From Pandoraea terrae (GTDB taxonomy: Bacteria; Pseudomonadota; Gammaproteobacteria; Burkholderiales; Burkholderiaceae), in NCBI RefSeq assembly GCF_902459695.1, contig NZ_CABPRZ010000001.1:392897-456896 (forward strand): a stretch of 64,000 bases of DNA, read 5' to 3'. The notes under the pieces are model-generated. The model worked only from the letters and a program-made list of their open reading frames with translations. It made no database searches and had not been told where the DNA came from. Every line of letters begins with the position of its first letter. Position 1 is the stretch's first letter. A program made the translations under genes and the position numbers. Shown one piece after another: positions 46,966 through 57,273 of this stretch.

Positions 46966-48525
46966 ATGTCGAAAACCGTTTTGCTGAGCCTACGTCTGAA
47001 GACGGCGCTCGCGGCCGCCATGGTGGCCGGTGCCACGTTGTCCGCCGCGCCGGCGTTCGCCGCGAAGGACGTCGTGATGGCCGTCCAGTCGACGTTTACG
47101 ACGATGGACCCGTACGACGCCAACGACACGCTGTCGCAAGCCGTTGCGAAGTCGTTCTACGAAGGCCTGTTCGGCTTCGACAAGGACATGAAGATGATCA
47201 ATGTCCTCGCCGACAGCTACACGGTCTCGCCGGACGGCCTGGTGTACACGATCAAGCTGAAGAAGGGCGTGAAGTTCCAGGACGGCACGGAATTCAACGC
47301 CGCCGCCGTCAAGGCCAACTTCGACCGCGTGACGAACCCCGACAGCAAGCTCAAGCGCTACAACTTGTACAAGGAAATCGCGAAGACGGATGCCGTGGAC
47401 GCGACCACGGTCAAGTTCACGCTCAAGGAGCCGTTCTCGCCGTTCATCAATACGCTGGCGCACCCGTCAGCCGTGATCATCTCGCCCGAAGCGCTGAAGA
47501 AGTACGGCAAGGACATCGCCTCGCATCCCGTCGGCACGGGCCCGTTCGAGTTCGTCGAATGGAACCGCACGGATCACGTGAAGGTGAAGAAGTTCGACGG
47601 CTACTGGAAGAAGGGCTATCCGAAAGTCGACACGATCACGTTTAAACCGGTCGTCGACAACAATACGCGTGCAGCCGTCATGCAGACGGGCGAGGCAGGT
47701 TTCGCGTATCCGGTGCCGTACGAGCAGGCTGACGGCCTGAAGACCGGCGGCAAGGTCGACGTCATCGCCGGCCCGTCGATCATCCAGCGTTACATCAGCC
47801 TGAACACGAAGCAAAAGCCGTTCGACAATCCGAAGGTGCGCCAGGCGCTCAATTACGCGATCAACAAGGAAGCGCTCGTGAAGGTCGCGTTCTCGGGCTA
47901 CGCCATCCCGGCCGAAGGCGTCGTGCCGAAGGGCGTCGACTACGCGGAGAAGACAGGCCCGTGGCCGTACAACCCCGCCAAGGCGAAGGAACTGCTCAAG
48001 GAGGCCGGTTATCCGAACGGTTTCGAGACGGTGCTGTGGTCGGCCTACACGTTCACGACGGCGCAGAAGGTGATCCAGTTCGTGCAGCAACAACTGGCGC
48101 AAGTCGGGATCAAGGCGCAGGTGCAGGCGCTCGAAGCCGGTCAGCGCGTCGAACGCGTGGAGAGCGCGCAGGATCCGGCAACGGCGCCGGTGCGGATGTA
48201 CTACGTCGGCTGGTCGTCGTCGACCGGCGAATCGGACTGGGCGCTGCGTCCGCTGCTGGCATCGGAATCGTTCCCGCCGAAGCTGTTCAACACGGCGTAT
48301 TACAAGAACGACGCCGTGGATGCGGATATCAGCAAAGCGCTGCTGACGACGGACCGCGCCGAGAAGGCCAAGCTGTACAAGGACGCGCAGGACAAGATCT
48401 GGGCCGACGCGCCGTGGGTCTTCCTCGCGACCGAGAAGCTGCTGTACGCGCGCAACAAGAATCTGTCGGGCGTGTATACGATGCCTGATGGTTCGTTCAA
48501 CTTCACCGATATCTCGATGAAGTAA
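46966..48525 (+). CDS. gsiB: peptide-binding protein of the gsi-type transporter
   Basis: 519 residues, family 5 extracellular solute-binding protein. The signal peptide ends at about PAFAA. Mature motifs include [18 protein letters not shown] and the family 5 signature region around FVEWNRTD. It delivers glutathione or short peptides from the periplasm. AAGGAGA before the ATG is the strongest ribosome binding site in the operon, and a hairpin follows the gene, as expected for a protein needed in excess. Confidence 0.92.
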   Translation: MSKTVLLSLRLKTALAAAMVAGATLSAAPAFAAKDVVMAVQSTFTTMDPYDANDTLSQAVAKSFYEGLFGFDKDMKMINVLADSYTVSPDGLVYTIKLKKGVKFQDGTEFNAAAVKANFDRVTNPDSKLKRYNLYKEIAKTDAVDATTVKFTLKEPFSPFINTLAHPSAVIISPEALKKYGKDIASHPVGTGPFEFVEWNRTDHVKVKKFDGYWKKGYPKVDTITFKPVVDNNTRAAVMQTGEAGFAYPVPYEQADGLKTGGKVDVIAGPSIIQRYISLNTKQKPFDNPKVRQALNYAINKEALVKVAFSGYAIPAEGVVPKGVDYAEKTGPWPYNPAKAKELLKEAGYPNGFETVLWSAYTFTTAQKVIQFVQQQLAQVGIKAQVQALEAGQRVERVESAQDPATAPVRMYYVGWSSSTGESDWALRPLLASESFPPKLFNTAYYKNDAVDADISKALLTTDRAEKAKLYKDAQDKIWADAPWVFLATEKLLYARNKNLSGVYTMPDGSFNFTDISMK

Positions 48526-48575
48526 GCCGCAAGGCGCGCTATTGCAGGACTCGTGTTGTAGACGTGGTATCGCAC

Positions 48576-48614
48576 GGCCGTGGCGGCGGGATCGCTAGAT
48601 CCACCGCCGCGGCC
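48576..48614 (+). terminator. strong hairpin between gsiB and gsiC
   Basis: A nearly perfect 17-18 bp GC-rich inverted repeat beginning GGCCGTGGCGG and ending CCGCCGCGGCC, with loop around GCTA. There is no T tract. In binding-protein operons such stems protect the upstream message or cut transcription partially, giving more binding protein than permease. Confidence 0.6.
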
Positions 48615-48649
48615 CTGCGCAACGAATTTTTGACGGGCCCCCGACCGCG

Positions 48650-49570
48650 ATGTTTAATTATTTCCTCAAACGCCTGCTTGGCCTGATCCCGACGCTGCTG
48701 ATCGTGGCGGTGCTGGTGTTCGCCTTCGTGCATATGCTGCCCGGCGATCCCGCGCGTCTGGCAGCGGGTCCGCAGGCCGACGAAGCCACCGTGGCGCTGG
48801 TGCGCCAGGATCTTGGCCTCGATCGACCCCTGCTCACGCAATTCACACACTTCATCACGAACGCGGTGCGCGGCGAATTTGGCCTGTCCATGCGCAGCAA
48901 GCAACCCGTGAGCGAGGAAATCGCGATGCGGTTCATGCCGACACTGTGGCTCACGCTGCTATCGATGATCTGGTCGGTCATCTTCGGGATGGGCATCGGC
49001 GTGGCCTCGGCCGTCTGGCGCAACAAGTGGCCGGACCGCCTCGGCATGACGCTGGCGGTTTCGGGCATTTCATTTCCCGCTTTCGCACTGGGCATGCTGT
49101 TGATGGAGGTGTTCTCGGTGCAATTGGGGTGGCTGCCCACGATGGGCGCCGATACATGGAAGAGCTATATCCTGCCCTCGATCACGCTCGGCGCCGCCGT
49201 GGCGGCCGTGATGGCGCGCTTTACGCGGGCCGCGTTCGTCGAGGTGCTGCATGAAGATTTTATCCGCACCGCGCGCGCCAAGGGGCTCAATGAGCGCAGT
49301 GTGGTGTTCAAGCATGGTTTGCGCAACGCGATGATCCCGGTCGTCACGATGATGGGGCTGCAGTTCGGCTTTCTGCTCGGCGGCTCGATCGTCGTGGAAG
49401 TCGTGTTCAACTGGCCGGGGCTGGGACGTTTGCTGGTCGATTCGGTCGAGATGCGCGACTACCCGGTGATCCAGGCCGAGGTGCTGCTGTTCTCGCTCGA
49501 GTTCATCCTGATCAACCTCGTGGTCGATGTGCTGTACGCCGTCATCAACCCGACCATCCGCTACAAGTGA
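48650..49570 (+). CDS. gsiC: peptide ABC transporter permease
   Basis: 306 residues, DppB-type permease with six membrane segments. The EAA-type loop ([18 protein letters not shown], then [11 protein letters not shown]) is plain. It forms the channel with GsiD. Confidence 0.92.
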   Translation: MFNYFLKRLLGLIPTLLIVAVLVFAFVHMLPGDPARLAAGPQADEATVALVRQDLGLDRPLLTQFTHFITNAVRGEFGLSMRSKQPVSEEIAMRFMPTLWLTLLSMIWSVIFGMGIGVASAVWRNKWPDRLGMTLAVSGISFPAFALGMLLMEVFSVQLGWLPTMGADTWKSYILPSITLGAAVAAVMARFTRAAFVEVLHEDFIRTARAKGLNERSVVFKHGLRNAMIPVVTMMGLQFGFLLGGSIVVEVVFNWPGLGRLLVDSVEMRDYPVIQAEVLLFSLEFILINLVVDVLYAVINPTIRYK

Positions 49571-49580
49571 GGCGCGCGCC

Positions 49581-50495
49581 ATGACAACGAGCAACCCCAT
49601 CGAAGCCGGCGCCGGCCAAACCGCCGCAGCCGCCGCGCCCGCCCGCGTACGCACGCCGTGGCGCGAATTCTGGCGCAAGTTCCGCAAACAGCATATCGCG
49701 CTTGTCGCAGGCGCGTTCGTGCTGCTGCTGGTGATCGTCGCGATCCTCGCGCCGCACATCGTGCCGTTCGACCCGGAGAATTTCTTCGACTATGACGCGC
49801 TGAACGCCGGCCCGTCGCTCAAGCATTGGTTCGGCGTCGATTCGCTGGGCCGCGATATTTTCAGCCGCGTGCTGGCCGGCTCGAGCATTTCGCTGGCCGC
49901 CGGTTTCGGCTCGGTCGCGCTCGGCGCAGTCATCGGCACGGTGCTCGGCCTGCTCGCCGGCTATTACGAGGGCTGGTGGGACCGTATCGTGATGCGGATC
50001 TCCGACGTGCTGTTCGCCTTCCCGGGGATCCTGCTCGCCATCGGCGTGGTCGCGGTGCTGGGCAGCGGCATGATCAATGTGATCGTGGCCGTGGCGATCT
50101 TCTCGATCCCGGCGTTCGCGCGCCTCGTGCGCGGCAATACGCTGGTGCTCAAGCATCTGACGTATATCGAAGCGGCGCGCAGCATCGGCGCCTCGGACTG
50201 GACGATCATCATGCGCCATATCCTGCCGGGCACGGTCTCGTCGATCATCGTCTATTTCTCGATGCGCATCGGTACGTCGATCATCACCGCCGCGAGCTTG
50301 TCGTTCCTCGGACTCGGCGCGCAGCCGCCGACGCCGGAGTGGGGCGCGATGCTCAACGAAGCGCGTGCCGACATGGTCAATGCACCGCACATCGCCCTGT
50401 TCCCCAGCCTCGCCATTTTCCTGACGGTGCTCGCCTTCAACCTGCTCGGCGACGGTCTGCGCGACGCGCTCGATCCGAAGCTGGACCGGCAATGA
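49581..50495 (+). CDS. gsiD: peptide ABC transporter permease
   Basis: 304 residues, DppC-type permease with six membrane segments after a long cytoplasmic N-terminus. [17 protein letters not shown] and the EAA loop near [12 protein letters not shown] are characteristic. It overlaps the aminopeptidase gene by 4 bp (ATGA), tying import to hydrolysis. Confidence 0.92.
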   Translation: MTTSNPIEAGAGQTAAAAAPARVRTPWREFWRKFRKQHIALVAGAFVLLLVIVAILAPHIVPFDPENFFDYDALNAGPSLKHWFGVDSLGRDIFSRVLAGSSISLAAGFGSVALGAVIGTVLGLLAGYYEGWWDRIVMRISDVLFAFPGILLAIGVVAVLGSGMINVIVAVAIFSIPAFARLVRGNTLVLKHLTYIEAARSIGASDWTIIMRHILPGTVSSIIVYFSMRIGTSIITAASLSFLGLGAQPPTPEWGAMLNEARADMVNAPHIALFPSLAIFLTVLAFNLLGDGLRDALDPKLDRQ

Positions 50496-51538
50496 ACGCG
50501 CCGCATGTCGGTTTGCTGCCGGCAGGCGCGCGCGACGCCATCACCGACGTGGCCGGCGTGACCGTGGGTCACGCGACGCTGGCGAATGGGCCCGTGCAAA
50601 CGGGCGTGACGGTCGTCCATCCCCACGCAGGCGATCCGTTTCGGGAGAAAGTCCCGGCGGGGGTGGCCGTCATCAACGGTTTCGGCAAGAGCGTTGGCCT
50701 GGTGCAGGTCGACGAACTCGGCGTGCTCGAGACGCCGATCGCGCTGACGAACACCTTCTCCGTAGGCACGGTCGCGACGGCGCAGATTCGTCGGGCCGTC
50801 GCGGCAAACCCCGAGATCGGCCGGGCGTGGCCGTCCGTCAACCCGCTGGTGTTCGAGTGCAATGACGGCTTCCTGAACGACATGCAGGCGTTCGCCGTCG
50901 CCGAGTCGCATTACGCCGAGGCGTGCGCCGCCGCGTCGCCGGTGTTTGCGCAGGGCGCCGTCGGGGCCGGTCGCGGGATGTCCTGTTTCGAGATGAAGGG
51001 CGGCATCGGCTCGTCCTCACGTGTCGTGGCAACGGCGGGGCGCACGTGCACGGTCGGTGCGCTGGTGCTCTCGAATTTCGGCAAGCTCGCGCAGATGACA
51101 ATCGCCGGAAGGCGTGTCGGTGCGGCGCTCGCGGCCCGTCTGCCGAGTGACGCCGGCACCCCTGAGCGCGGCTCCATCATCTTGCTGCTGGCGACTGATG
51201 CGCCGCTCGACGCGCGTCAGTTGCGCCGGCTGGCAAAGCGCGCCGGGGCGGGCCTGGCGCGCACGGGGTCCGTTTACGGCCACGGCAGCGGCGATATCGC
51301 CTTGGCGTTCTCCACTGCCTATACCGTGCCCCACGATGCGGCGGTGCCGGCGCAGACCCCGCCGCTGTTGCCCGATGCGACGCTCGACCCCTTGTTCCAG
51401 GCGGCGGCCGACGCGATCGAACAGGCGATCCTGCATGCGCTGTTCGCCGCGGAAACGGTGACGGGCCGCGACGGCCATGTGCGTCACGGATTCACGCAGC
51501 AGGCGCCCGACTGGACCGCGCTGGAGGCTGCGCCCTGA
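50492..51538 (+). CDS. dmpA: P1-family aminopeptidase, DmpA-like
   Basis: 348 residues, self-processing DmpA/BapA-type enzyme. The typical [20 protein letters not shown] region is present, and the predicted cleavage site is Gly227-Ser228 (in [14 protein letters not shown]), where Ser228 becomes the nucleophile. Members release N-terminal L- or D-residues or beta-amino acids. No signal peptide, so it acts on imported peptides in the cytoplasm. Confidence 0.9.
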   Translation: MNAPHVGLLPAGARDAITDVAGVTVGHATLANGPVQTGVTVVHPHAGDPFREKVPAGVAVINGFGKSVGLVQVDELGVLETPIALTNTFSVGTVATAQIRRAVAANPEIGRAWPSVNPLVFECNDGFLNDMQAFAVAESHYAEACAAASPVFAQGAVGAGRGMSCFEMKGGIGSSSRVVATAGRTCTVGALVLSNFGKLAQMTIAGRRVGAALAARLPSDAGTPERGSIILLLATDAPLDARQLRRLAKRAGAGLARTGSVYGHGSGDIALAFSTAYTVPHDAAVPAQTPPLLPDATLDPLFQAAADAIEQAILHALFAAETVTGRDGHVRHGFTQQAPDWTALEAAP

Positions 51539-51596
51539 GTATTTTGCCCGATCCGCCGGACCGGCGCAGTCGGGCGTCACTGAACTGGACTGACAC

Positions 51597-52415
51597 ATGC
51601 GTATCCTGATTTCTGCCGACATCGAAGGCGTCGCCGGCGTTTTTCACGCCGAGCAGACACGCGCGGGCAATGGCGAATACGAACGCGCGCGACGCTGGAT
51701 GACGCTGGAAGCGAACGCGGCCGTGCAAGGCGCGTTTGCGGGCGGTGCGACGGAAGTGATCGTCAACGACTCGCACGGCGGCTTTCGCAATCTGCTGCCC
51801 GACGAACTCGATTCGCGCGTGAAGCTTGTGCTCGGCAAGCCGCGCTATCTGGGCATGATGGCCGGACTCGAATGCGGCTGCGACGCGGTGTTCCTGATCG
51901 GCTATCACGGACGCTCGCAAAGCCGGAGCGTGCTCGCGCACACCATTAACAGCTTCGCTTTCGCGCGCGTCTGGCTCGCCGGCGAAGAGGTCGGCGAGGC
52001 GGGGTTGTATGGCGCACTCGCGGGCGAGCGCGGTGTGCCGGTCGTGCTGGGCAGCGGCGACGACGTTTTCTGCGAGGAAACGCAGTCGCTCTTCCCCCAT
52101 GCGCGCTTCGTCGAGGTGAAACGCGCGCACGGGCAGGGCACGGGGATGACGCTGAGCCCGCAGGCGGCGCGCGAGGCCATCTCGGCGGCAGCGCGCGAGG
52201 TCCTGGCGGCGCCGGGCAATTGGCAGCCCCGGCGGGTGGCGGTGCCGGTCGACGTCCGTCTGCAGGCGCAGACGACGGCCTTGGCCGATCTGTTCTGCCA
52301 GTGGCCGTCGCTCGAACGTGTCGATGGCGTGACGCTGAAATTCACGGCCCAGACGGTCGAGGCGGCCGTGCGCATCCTGAACTCGCTCTCCGCCATGTCG
52401 TTCATGCTGCGCTGA
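51597..52415 (+). CDS. dppA: D-aminopeptidase, M55 family (DppA)
   Basis: 272 residues, zinc-dependent. D8 and E10 in ISADIEGVAGV, the later NDSHGG and GYHGRS motifs, and the E of SFAFARVWL/GEEVGEAG region match DppA metal and active-site positions. It releases D-residues from peptides, for example those from cell-wall turnover. It ends the operon, 58 bp after dmpA. Confidence 0.9.
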   Translation: MRILISADIEGVAGVFHAEQTRAGNGEYERARRWMTLEANAAVQGAFAGGATEVIVNDSHGGFRNLLPDELDSRVKLVLGKPRYLGMMAGLECGCDAVFLIGYHGRSQSRSVLAHTINSFAFARVWLAGEEVGEAGLYGALAGERGVPVVLGSGDDVFCEETQSLFPHARFVEVKRAHGQGTGMTLSPQAAREAISAAAREVLAAPGNWQPRRVAVPVDVRLQAQTTALADLFCQWPSLERVDGVTLKFTAQTVEAAVRILNSLSAMSFMLR

Positions 52416-52588
52416 GCCCGTGCGGGGCCGTCGGGGCGAGGGCGGCGCGTCCCGCACTGTCAGTCAACCGGTCGGACGGCTTGCCCGCGGAGGGTGCGGT
52501 CGTGCGATAATCATTTGTAATAATTCCCGTTGCGGGAATGATCTGCTTTTGTTCGCACCGCCGCCGGCACTCGCGCCGGCCAAGAAAA

Positions 52589-53452
52589 ATGGAAATCAGA
52601 AACGCCCGTCGCTGGGCGGAACCCGGGGCTCGACGGTATGTCGGGGCACTGATGGTGGTGTTCGCCGCCTTCCTGGTGCGTAGCCTGCTGCATCCAATAC
52701 TCGATCGCGCAATGCCGGGCGTCATGTTCGTATGCGCGGCGATTATCGTCGAGTTCCTGTGGGGACTCGGGCCGGCGATCCTGGCGATGTTCATCAGCAT
52801 CCCGATTTTCGACTTTTTTTTCGTGCCGCCGTTTCGGGACGTGACGACGCTCGACCGGCGCGACGTGCTGATCGTTATCGGCTTCCTGTTGATCGCGCCG
52901 CTGGCCGTCGCGCTGATCGAATGGCTGCGCCGCGCACAATATCGCGCCGAGTTGCTTGCCGAGGTGTCGCAGACGCGCTATGAAATGCTGCTGCGCGCCG
53001 ACAACGAGCGTCTGGTGCTGGCGGATTCTGTCAAGCTCGGGAACGCCTTGATGACCTATCTGACGCGCCATCTCGACGCCGTGTTCTACATTGCCAACCC
53101 CGCGCTACGTTACGAGTATCTCGATGAACGGTTCCGCCGGTACAGCGGCGCTGCGCCGGAAGAGTTGCAGCGCAGTGGCCTGCGCGGTCAGTTGCACCCC
53201 GATGACGCGGCGCGCATGGCGGGATTGTTCGATGCGTCTTTGCCGATGCCGGCGCGCGGCGCCTACACGCTGCGTGTGCGCAACGCTCGCGGCGGTTATG
53301 ACCTGCTGACGTGTGAGCTGGAGTTCTTCCATGCCGCCCTCGGCACCTTCACGATCCTGCGCCGGCGTTCGCTGCCGCCCGCCACGACGTCCGCGCCCGC
53401 GTCCGTCACTGCCGACGCATCGCCAAAGCGCGCGGCGCGCGCGACCAACTGA
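52589..53452 (+). CDS. membrane sensor-like protein: DUF4118 domain plus PAS-like domain
   Basis: 287 residues. Four membrane segments (about 18-110) with FDFFFVPPFRDVTT match the KdpD-type DUF4118 domain. A short coiled linker leads to a PAS-like domain (YIANPALRYEYLDERFRRYS ... HPDDAARMAGLF). No kinase, GGDEF or other output domain follows and the tail is Ala/Ser-rich. A signal relay partner is unknown. The downstream hydrolase starts only nine bases after the stop, so the two may be co-transcribed. Confidence 0.7.
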   Translation: MEIRNARRWAEPGARRYVGALMVVFAAFLVRSLLHPILDRAMPGVMFVCAAIIVEFLWGLGPAILAMFISIPIFDFFFVPPFRDVTTLDRRDVLIVIGFLLIAPLAVALIEWLRRAQYRAELLAEVSQTRYEMLLRADNERLVLADSVKLGNALMTYLTRHLDAVFYIANPALRYEYLDERFRRYSGAAPEELQRSGLRGQLHPDDAARMAGLFDASLPMPARGAYTLRVRNARGGYDLLTCELEFFHAALGTFTILRRRSLPPATTSAPASVTADASPKRAARATN

Positions 53453-53461
53453 GGGCGCAAC

Positions 53462-54328
53462 GTGTTCCAGACCGACATTCATTACCAGGGCGGCCCGAAC
53501 GCGGTGCTGCTGTTGCCCGGCCTTTGCAGCACGCCGCTGGAAATGCGTTACGTCGCCAAGGCATTGCAGCGTGACGGCTATACCGTGTCCGTGCCCTACA
53601 TTGCAGGCTACGGTCTCGGCACCCCGTGCACTGACTGGCGTGCGTGGATCAAGGCAGCGCGCGCCGAGTACCTCAAGCTGAAGCAGACACACGCGACGGT
53701 GTCGTTGTGCGGACTGTGCATCGGCGCGACGCTGTGTCTGGCGATCGCGCAGGAAGAGCCGTCCGTAACGTCGCTGTCCCTGCTGTCCGTCACGTTGATG
53801 TACGACGGCTGGACGATCCCGTGGTATTACCCGCTGATCGATTTCGGCTATCACACGCCGCTGCGGCACATCTACAAATACAAGGAAACGAGTCCGTTCG
53901 GACTGAAAAATGAATCGCTGCGTGCGCGCATCGAGAAATCGATGTCGCAGCATGCAGCCTCGGAGATCGGCGCGGCGGCGCTGCCGTTGCCGCATCTGTA
54001 CCACGCACGCCGCCTGGCGTCGCACGTGCGGCGCAACCTGCATCGCGTGACGGCCGATTGTCTTGTCATCCATGCCGTGGACGACGATACGTCGAGTCCG
54101 CACAACGCACGCATCGTGCATGAAGGCGTGTCCTCGGCACACAAGCAGAAGTACCTGCTGGCCGAGAGCTATCACATTGTGACGATGGACAACGAGCGGG
54201 AAGTGGTCGCCGACGAAACGCGCCGCTTTTTCCGCGACAGCATTCAGCGGCAGCACGGCGGCGCGGCGCCGGAAGCCCGCATCATCTCGAAGGCGCTGCT
54301 GCGCGCAAATCGTCAGCGCGGCGCCTGA
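53462..54328 (+). CDS. alpha/beta hydrolase with Cys nucleophile elbow
   Basis: 288 residues, alpha/beta hydrolase fold of the esterase/lipase group. VLLLPGLCSTP gives the oxyanion loop. The nucleophile elbow is G84-L-C86-I-G88, with cysteine where most esterases have serine; D207-D209 (HAVDDDTSSP) and H238 (ESYHIV) complete a possible triad. Cysteine is normal at this spot in PHA synthases and dienelactone hydrolases. The substrate is unknown. GTG start. Confidence 0.75.
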   Translation: MFQTDIHYQGGPNAVLLLPGLCSTPLEMRYVAKALQRDGYTVSVPYIAGYGLGTPCTDWRAWIKAARAEYLKLKQTHATVSLCGLCIGATLCLAIAQEEPSVTSLSLLSVTLMYDGWTIPWYYPLIDFGYHTPLRHIYKYKETSPFGLKNESLRARIEKSMSQHAASEIGAAALPLPHLYHARRLASHVRRNLHRVTADCLVIHAVDDDTSSPHNARIVHEGVSSAHKQKYLLAESYHIVTMDNEREVVADETRRFFRDSIQRQHGGAAPEARIISKALLRANRQRGA

Positions 54329-54400
54329 GTGCGTCGCGGCGTGTCTGCGCCGGGGTCCGTCGAGCGAGCCGGCGGCACGAATCGCGTTTGCGCCGGCGGC

Positions 54401-54862
54401 TTACGTGTCCCCGGCCTTGACCAGCAGAAGCGGCACGGTCGTGATGCGCAGCAGGGTTTCGGCGACGCTGCCGAGCAGCAGGCGCGTGACGCCGCGGCGG
54501 CCATGCGTGCCGAGCACGATGACGTCGGCGCCCCAGTCCTGCGCCTCGTGCAGCACGACATCGGCGATCTCGTGGGTGCCCGAGTCAAGCGAGATCAGTT
54601 TCGTCTCCGCTTCGATACCGCGCTGCTTCAGATCGGCCTGCGCCCTGGCGAGAATTTCATTCGTTTCCTGCTCGAAGGTGCCCTCGCTTTCGACCGGCAC
54701 GAACCCGCTATACGCGCCTGCGGCATAAACATTCGCGAGCGATGGCACGACGGAAACCAGGCGGATACGGCCGTGGCTCAAACCCACCAGCTTGACGGCT
54801 TCGTCGATGGCGCGGTTCGAGGGGTTGCTGCCGTCGATCGAGACCAGAATGCGTTCATACAT
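54401..54862 (-). CDS. universal stress protein, UspA family
   Basis: 153 residues, Rossmann-like. It begins MYERILVSIDGSNPSNRAID and has the ATP-binding motif GTHGRRGVTRLLLGSVAE, so it belongs to the ATP-binding USP class. Expected role is stress survival. GAGGACACC precedes the start. Confidence 0.92.
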   Translation of the reverse strand: MYERILVSIDGSNPSNRAIDEAVKLVGLSHGRIRLVSVVPSLANVYAAGAYSGFVPVESEGTFEQETNEILARAQADLKQRGIEAETKLISLDSGTHEIADVVLHEAQDWGADVIVLGTHGRRGVTRLLLGSVAETLLRITTVPLLLVKAGDT

Positions 54863-54993
54863 GATGGTGTCCTCACGCGGGGAGAATCCCGTGATTTCAT
54901 TCTCCCACCTGCGCTCCGGCATGTCACCCGATGCGGGACGCCGTGCCCGATCTCGCGCAAGGGCTCCGCGCGCTTACCGGCAATTCGATCGTA

Positions 54994-55248
54994 TTACGAA
55001 CCGCGCGAGCAGGCGAACAGCACCGTGAGCGCGCCGTATTCCGGCGTCCGGCGTAGCGTTTCGTAGTCGCCGCCCCCGCACAGGCTGCGCGCCCGTGCGT
55101 CGCAGTCGAGCGACGCCTGGCTGTCGCGCTGGTTTGCCGCCGCAGCGCACTGGATTTGCTGCGTGGGGCGTCCGTCGGACGTAAATAGCGGGGCGTTGGT
55201 GCCGCACGCGCTCAACAACAGCGTGCCGATCAGGACAAGCTTTTTCAT
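54994..55248 (-). CDS. small putative lipoprotein
   Basis: 84 residues. A short signal peptide ends in a lipobox (LLLSACG, Cys15). The mature part has four further cysteines (QCAAAAN, LDCDARARSLCGGG, FACSRGS), which may form two disulfides. Family not recognised; outer-membrane anchoring is predicted because the residue after the lipid cysteine is Gly, not Asp. Confidence 0.7.
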   Translation of the reverse strand: MKKLVLIGTLLLSACGTNAPLFTSDGRPTQQIQCAAAANQRDSQASLDCDARARSLCGGGDYETLRRTPEYGALTVLFACSRGS

Positions 55249-55399
55249 GAATTTTTTGGAATGCTCGCGAAGAAGACGACACCGCTCGGCCCTATCCGTG
55301 AAGTCCCCGGGGCGTGAGCGATGCCCGGCCAGTATGCCGAAGCAGTATACCGCGCGGGACCGCCCCTGCGCTTGGGATGTCACCCGAATCGCGCGGGCC

Positions 55400-56293
55400 T
55401 CAGCGCAGCATGGCCTGCCGGCGCAACGTGAGCAGGCTGTCGCTGACGACCAGCGCCACTGCCACCCAGATCGGGCCATGCGTCCATAATCCCTGCGCAC
55501 TGAACGGTTCGCCCAGCACCACGATCGACACGGCGAACAGCAAGACGGGTTCGACATAGCCGAAGATGCCGAACAGGCCAAGCGGCAGCAGCCGACTCGC
55601 GCCGAGGTTGCCGGCGATCGCGGTCGCGCTCAGCAGGCCGAGCACCGGTAGCCACAGCCAGAAGCGCGGCTGCGCGAGCAGCGCCGGATCGGCGCCCGGG
55701 CCGCCCCACAGCGCCCAGATGGCGAACGGCGCAATGCAGATCAGTTCCAGCACGAAACCGGCCAGCGCGTCGAAGCGCAGCCAGCGCCGCAGCATGAAGT
55801 AGGGCGGATAACCGAGTACGATCAGCGCCGTGACCCACGATATCGCGCGGGTCAGCCAAAGTTCATGCGCGACGCCGATCGCCGCGATGGCCAGTGCACT
55901 CCATTGCAGTGCGTGAAGGCGTTCCCCGTAGACGAAACGGCCGACGAGCACCATCGACAGCGGCAACAGGAAGTAGCCAAGCGAAACGTCGAGCACGCGC
56001 TGTTGCAGCGGCGCCCAAACGAACAGCCACAGTTGGGCGCTGAGCAATGCCGCGCAGGCGAGCACGCCGGCCATCAGCTTCGGGGCGCGCAGCACCCGGG
56101 CCAGCACGCGGGCGAACACCGGCCAGCGGCCCAGCACCGTGAGCAGCACCAGCGTGCCGGGCAAGGTGAGCAGGATGCGCCAGGCGAACACGTCGAGTCC
56201 GGTCAACGGCGCCAGCTGCGCCACGATGGCGGGCATGACCGAGAACATGACCGAAGCCGAGACCGAAAGCATCACACCGCGGCCGGAGAGCAT
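55400..56293 (-). CDS. rarD: RarD-type EamA permease
   Basis: 297 residues, ten membrane segments, drug/metabolite transporter family. The RarD-specific layout (FSVMPAIVAQLAPLTGLDVF, LGYFLLPLSMVLVGRFVYGE) is apparent. RarD relatives were linked to chloramphenicol sensitivity, but the substrate here is unknown. Divergent from the phosphatase gene. Confidence 0.82.
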   Translation of the reverse strand: MLSGRGVMLSVSASVMFSVMPAIVAQLAPLTGLDVFAWRILLTLPGTLVLLTVLGRWPVFARVLARVLRAPKLMAGVLACAALLSAQLWLFVWAPLQQRVLDVSLGYFLLPLSMVLVGRFVYGERLHALQWSALAIAAIGVAHELWLTRAISWVTALIVLGYPPYFMLRRWLRFDALAGFVLELICIAPFAIWALWGGPGADPALLAQPRFWLWLPVLGLLSATAIAGNLGASRLLPLGLFGIFGYVEPVLLFAVSIVVLGEPFSAQGLWTHGPIWVAVALVVSDSLLTLRRQAMLR

Positions 56294-56435
56294 GAAATGG
56301 GAAAAGGAAGAATCGTTCAGGCCGCGAGCATAACAAATTCCGCGGCTTCCGTACGCGGACGTAACAACGTCACGAGAATTGGCGATAATGGGCGATTCGT
56401 GGCAATTGTCGCCATCGTTCATTGAGGAGCCTTGC

Positions 56436-57263
56436 ATGTCGCACCATCGTGCCGTTTCCACCGGGTTTGCCGCCCACGCCGCCTACGCGGAATATGCCGC
56501 TTTCGCTGAAGCCATGGCCGACGCCGTCCGTCCGTTGTCACTCGGCTGGTTCCGCCGCCGGCTCGACATCGAAGCCAAGGCAGACGAGAGTCCCGTGACC
56601 ATCGCCGACCGCGAGGTCGAGACGGCGTTGCGCGCGCGCATCATGCAAACGTACCCGGCGCACGGCATTTGGGGTGAGGAGTTCGGCAAGACGCGGCCGG
56701 ACGCGGAGTTTGTCTGGTCCGTGGATCCGATCGACGGCACCCGCAGCTTCATTACCGGGCATCCCCTGTGGGGCACGTTGCTGGCCCTGTTGCGCAACGG
56801 CCGCCCGGTGCTTGGCGTGATTGACATTCCGGCGACCGGCGAGCGTTGGGTCGGCATGCAGGGCGACGGCGGCGGCGCCCGTTTCAATGGGGCGCCATGC
56901 GCGACAAGCCCGGTCGCGGCGCTGGCCGACGCGACCGTCTACGCGACGTCGCCCGACATTTTCAGTGAGACGGAATTCGCTGCGTTCGGGCGCGTGTCCG
57001 CCGCGACCCGCCACCGGCGGTACGGCGGCGATTGCTATGCGTATGGACTGCTTGCGAGCGGTCATGTGGAACTGGTGATGGAAGCCGGGTTGCAGACCTA
57101 CGACTATCTGGCGCTGGCGCCCGTGATCGAGGCCGCCGGCGGCATCATCACCGACTGGGACGGCCAGCCGCTGACGTTGGCCTCGCAGGGCCGCGTGCTC
57201 GCCGCCGCCAATCCGGCGTTGCACCGTCAGGCGTTGGCGTTGATCGGCCGCGTGACGGTATAG
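56436..57263 (+). CDS. hisN: inositol-monophosphatase-family phosphatase, histidinol-phosphatase-like
   Basis: 275 residues, lithium-sensitive phosphatase fold. Metal-binding motifs IWGEEFG, SVDPIDGTRSF and the C-terminal TYDYLALAPVIEAAGG are present. The spacing and TYDYLAL motif resemble HisN-type histidinol phosphatases; inositol or 3'-phosphoadenosine phosphatase activity is possible. No other his gene is nearby. GAGGAG before the ATG. Confidence 0.8.
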   Translation: MSHHRAVSTGFAAHAAYAEYAAFAEAMADAVRPLSLGWFRRRLDIEAKADESPVTIADREVETALRARIMQTYPAHGIWGEEFGKTRPDAEFVWSVDPIDGTRSFITGHPLWGTLLALLRNGRPVLGVIDIPATGERWVGMQGDGGGARFNGAPCATSPVAALADATVYATSPDIFSETEFAAFGRVSAATRHRRYGGDCYAYGLLASGHVELVMEAGLQTYDYLALAPVIEAAGGIITDWDGQPLTLASQGRVLAAANPALHRQALALIGRVTV

Positions 57264-57273
57264 GGCGGGGGGG

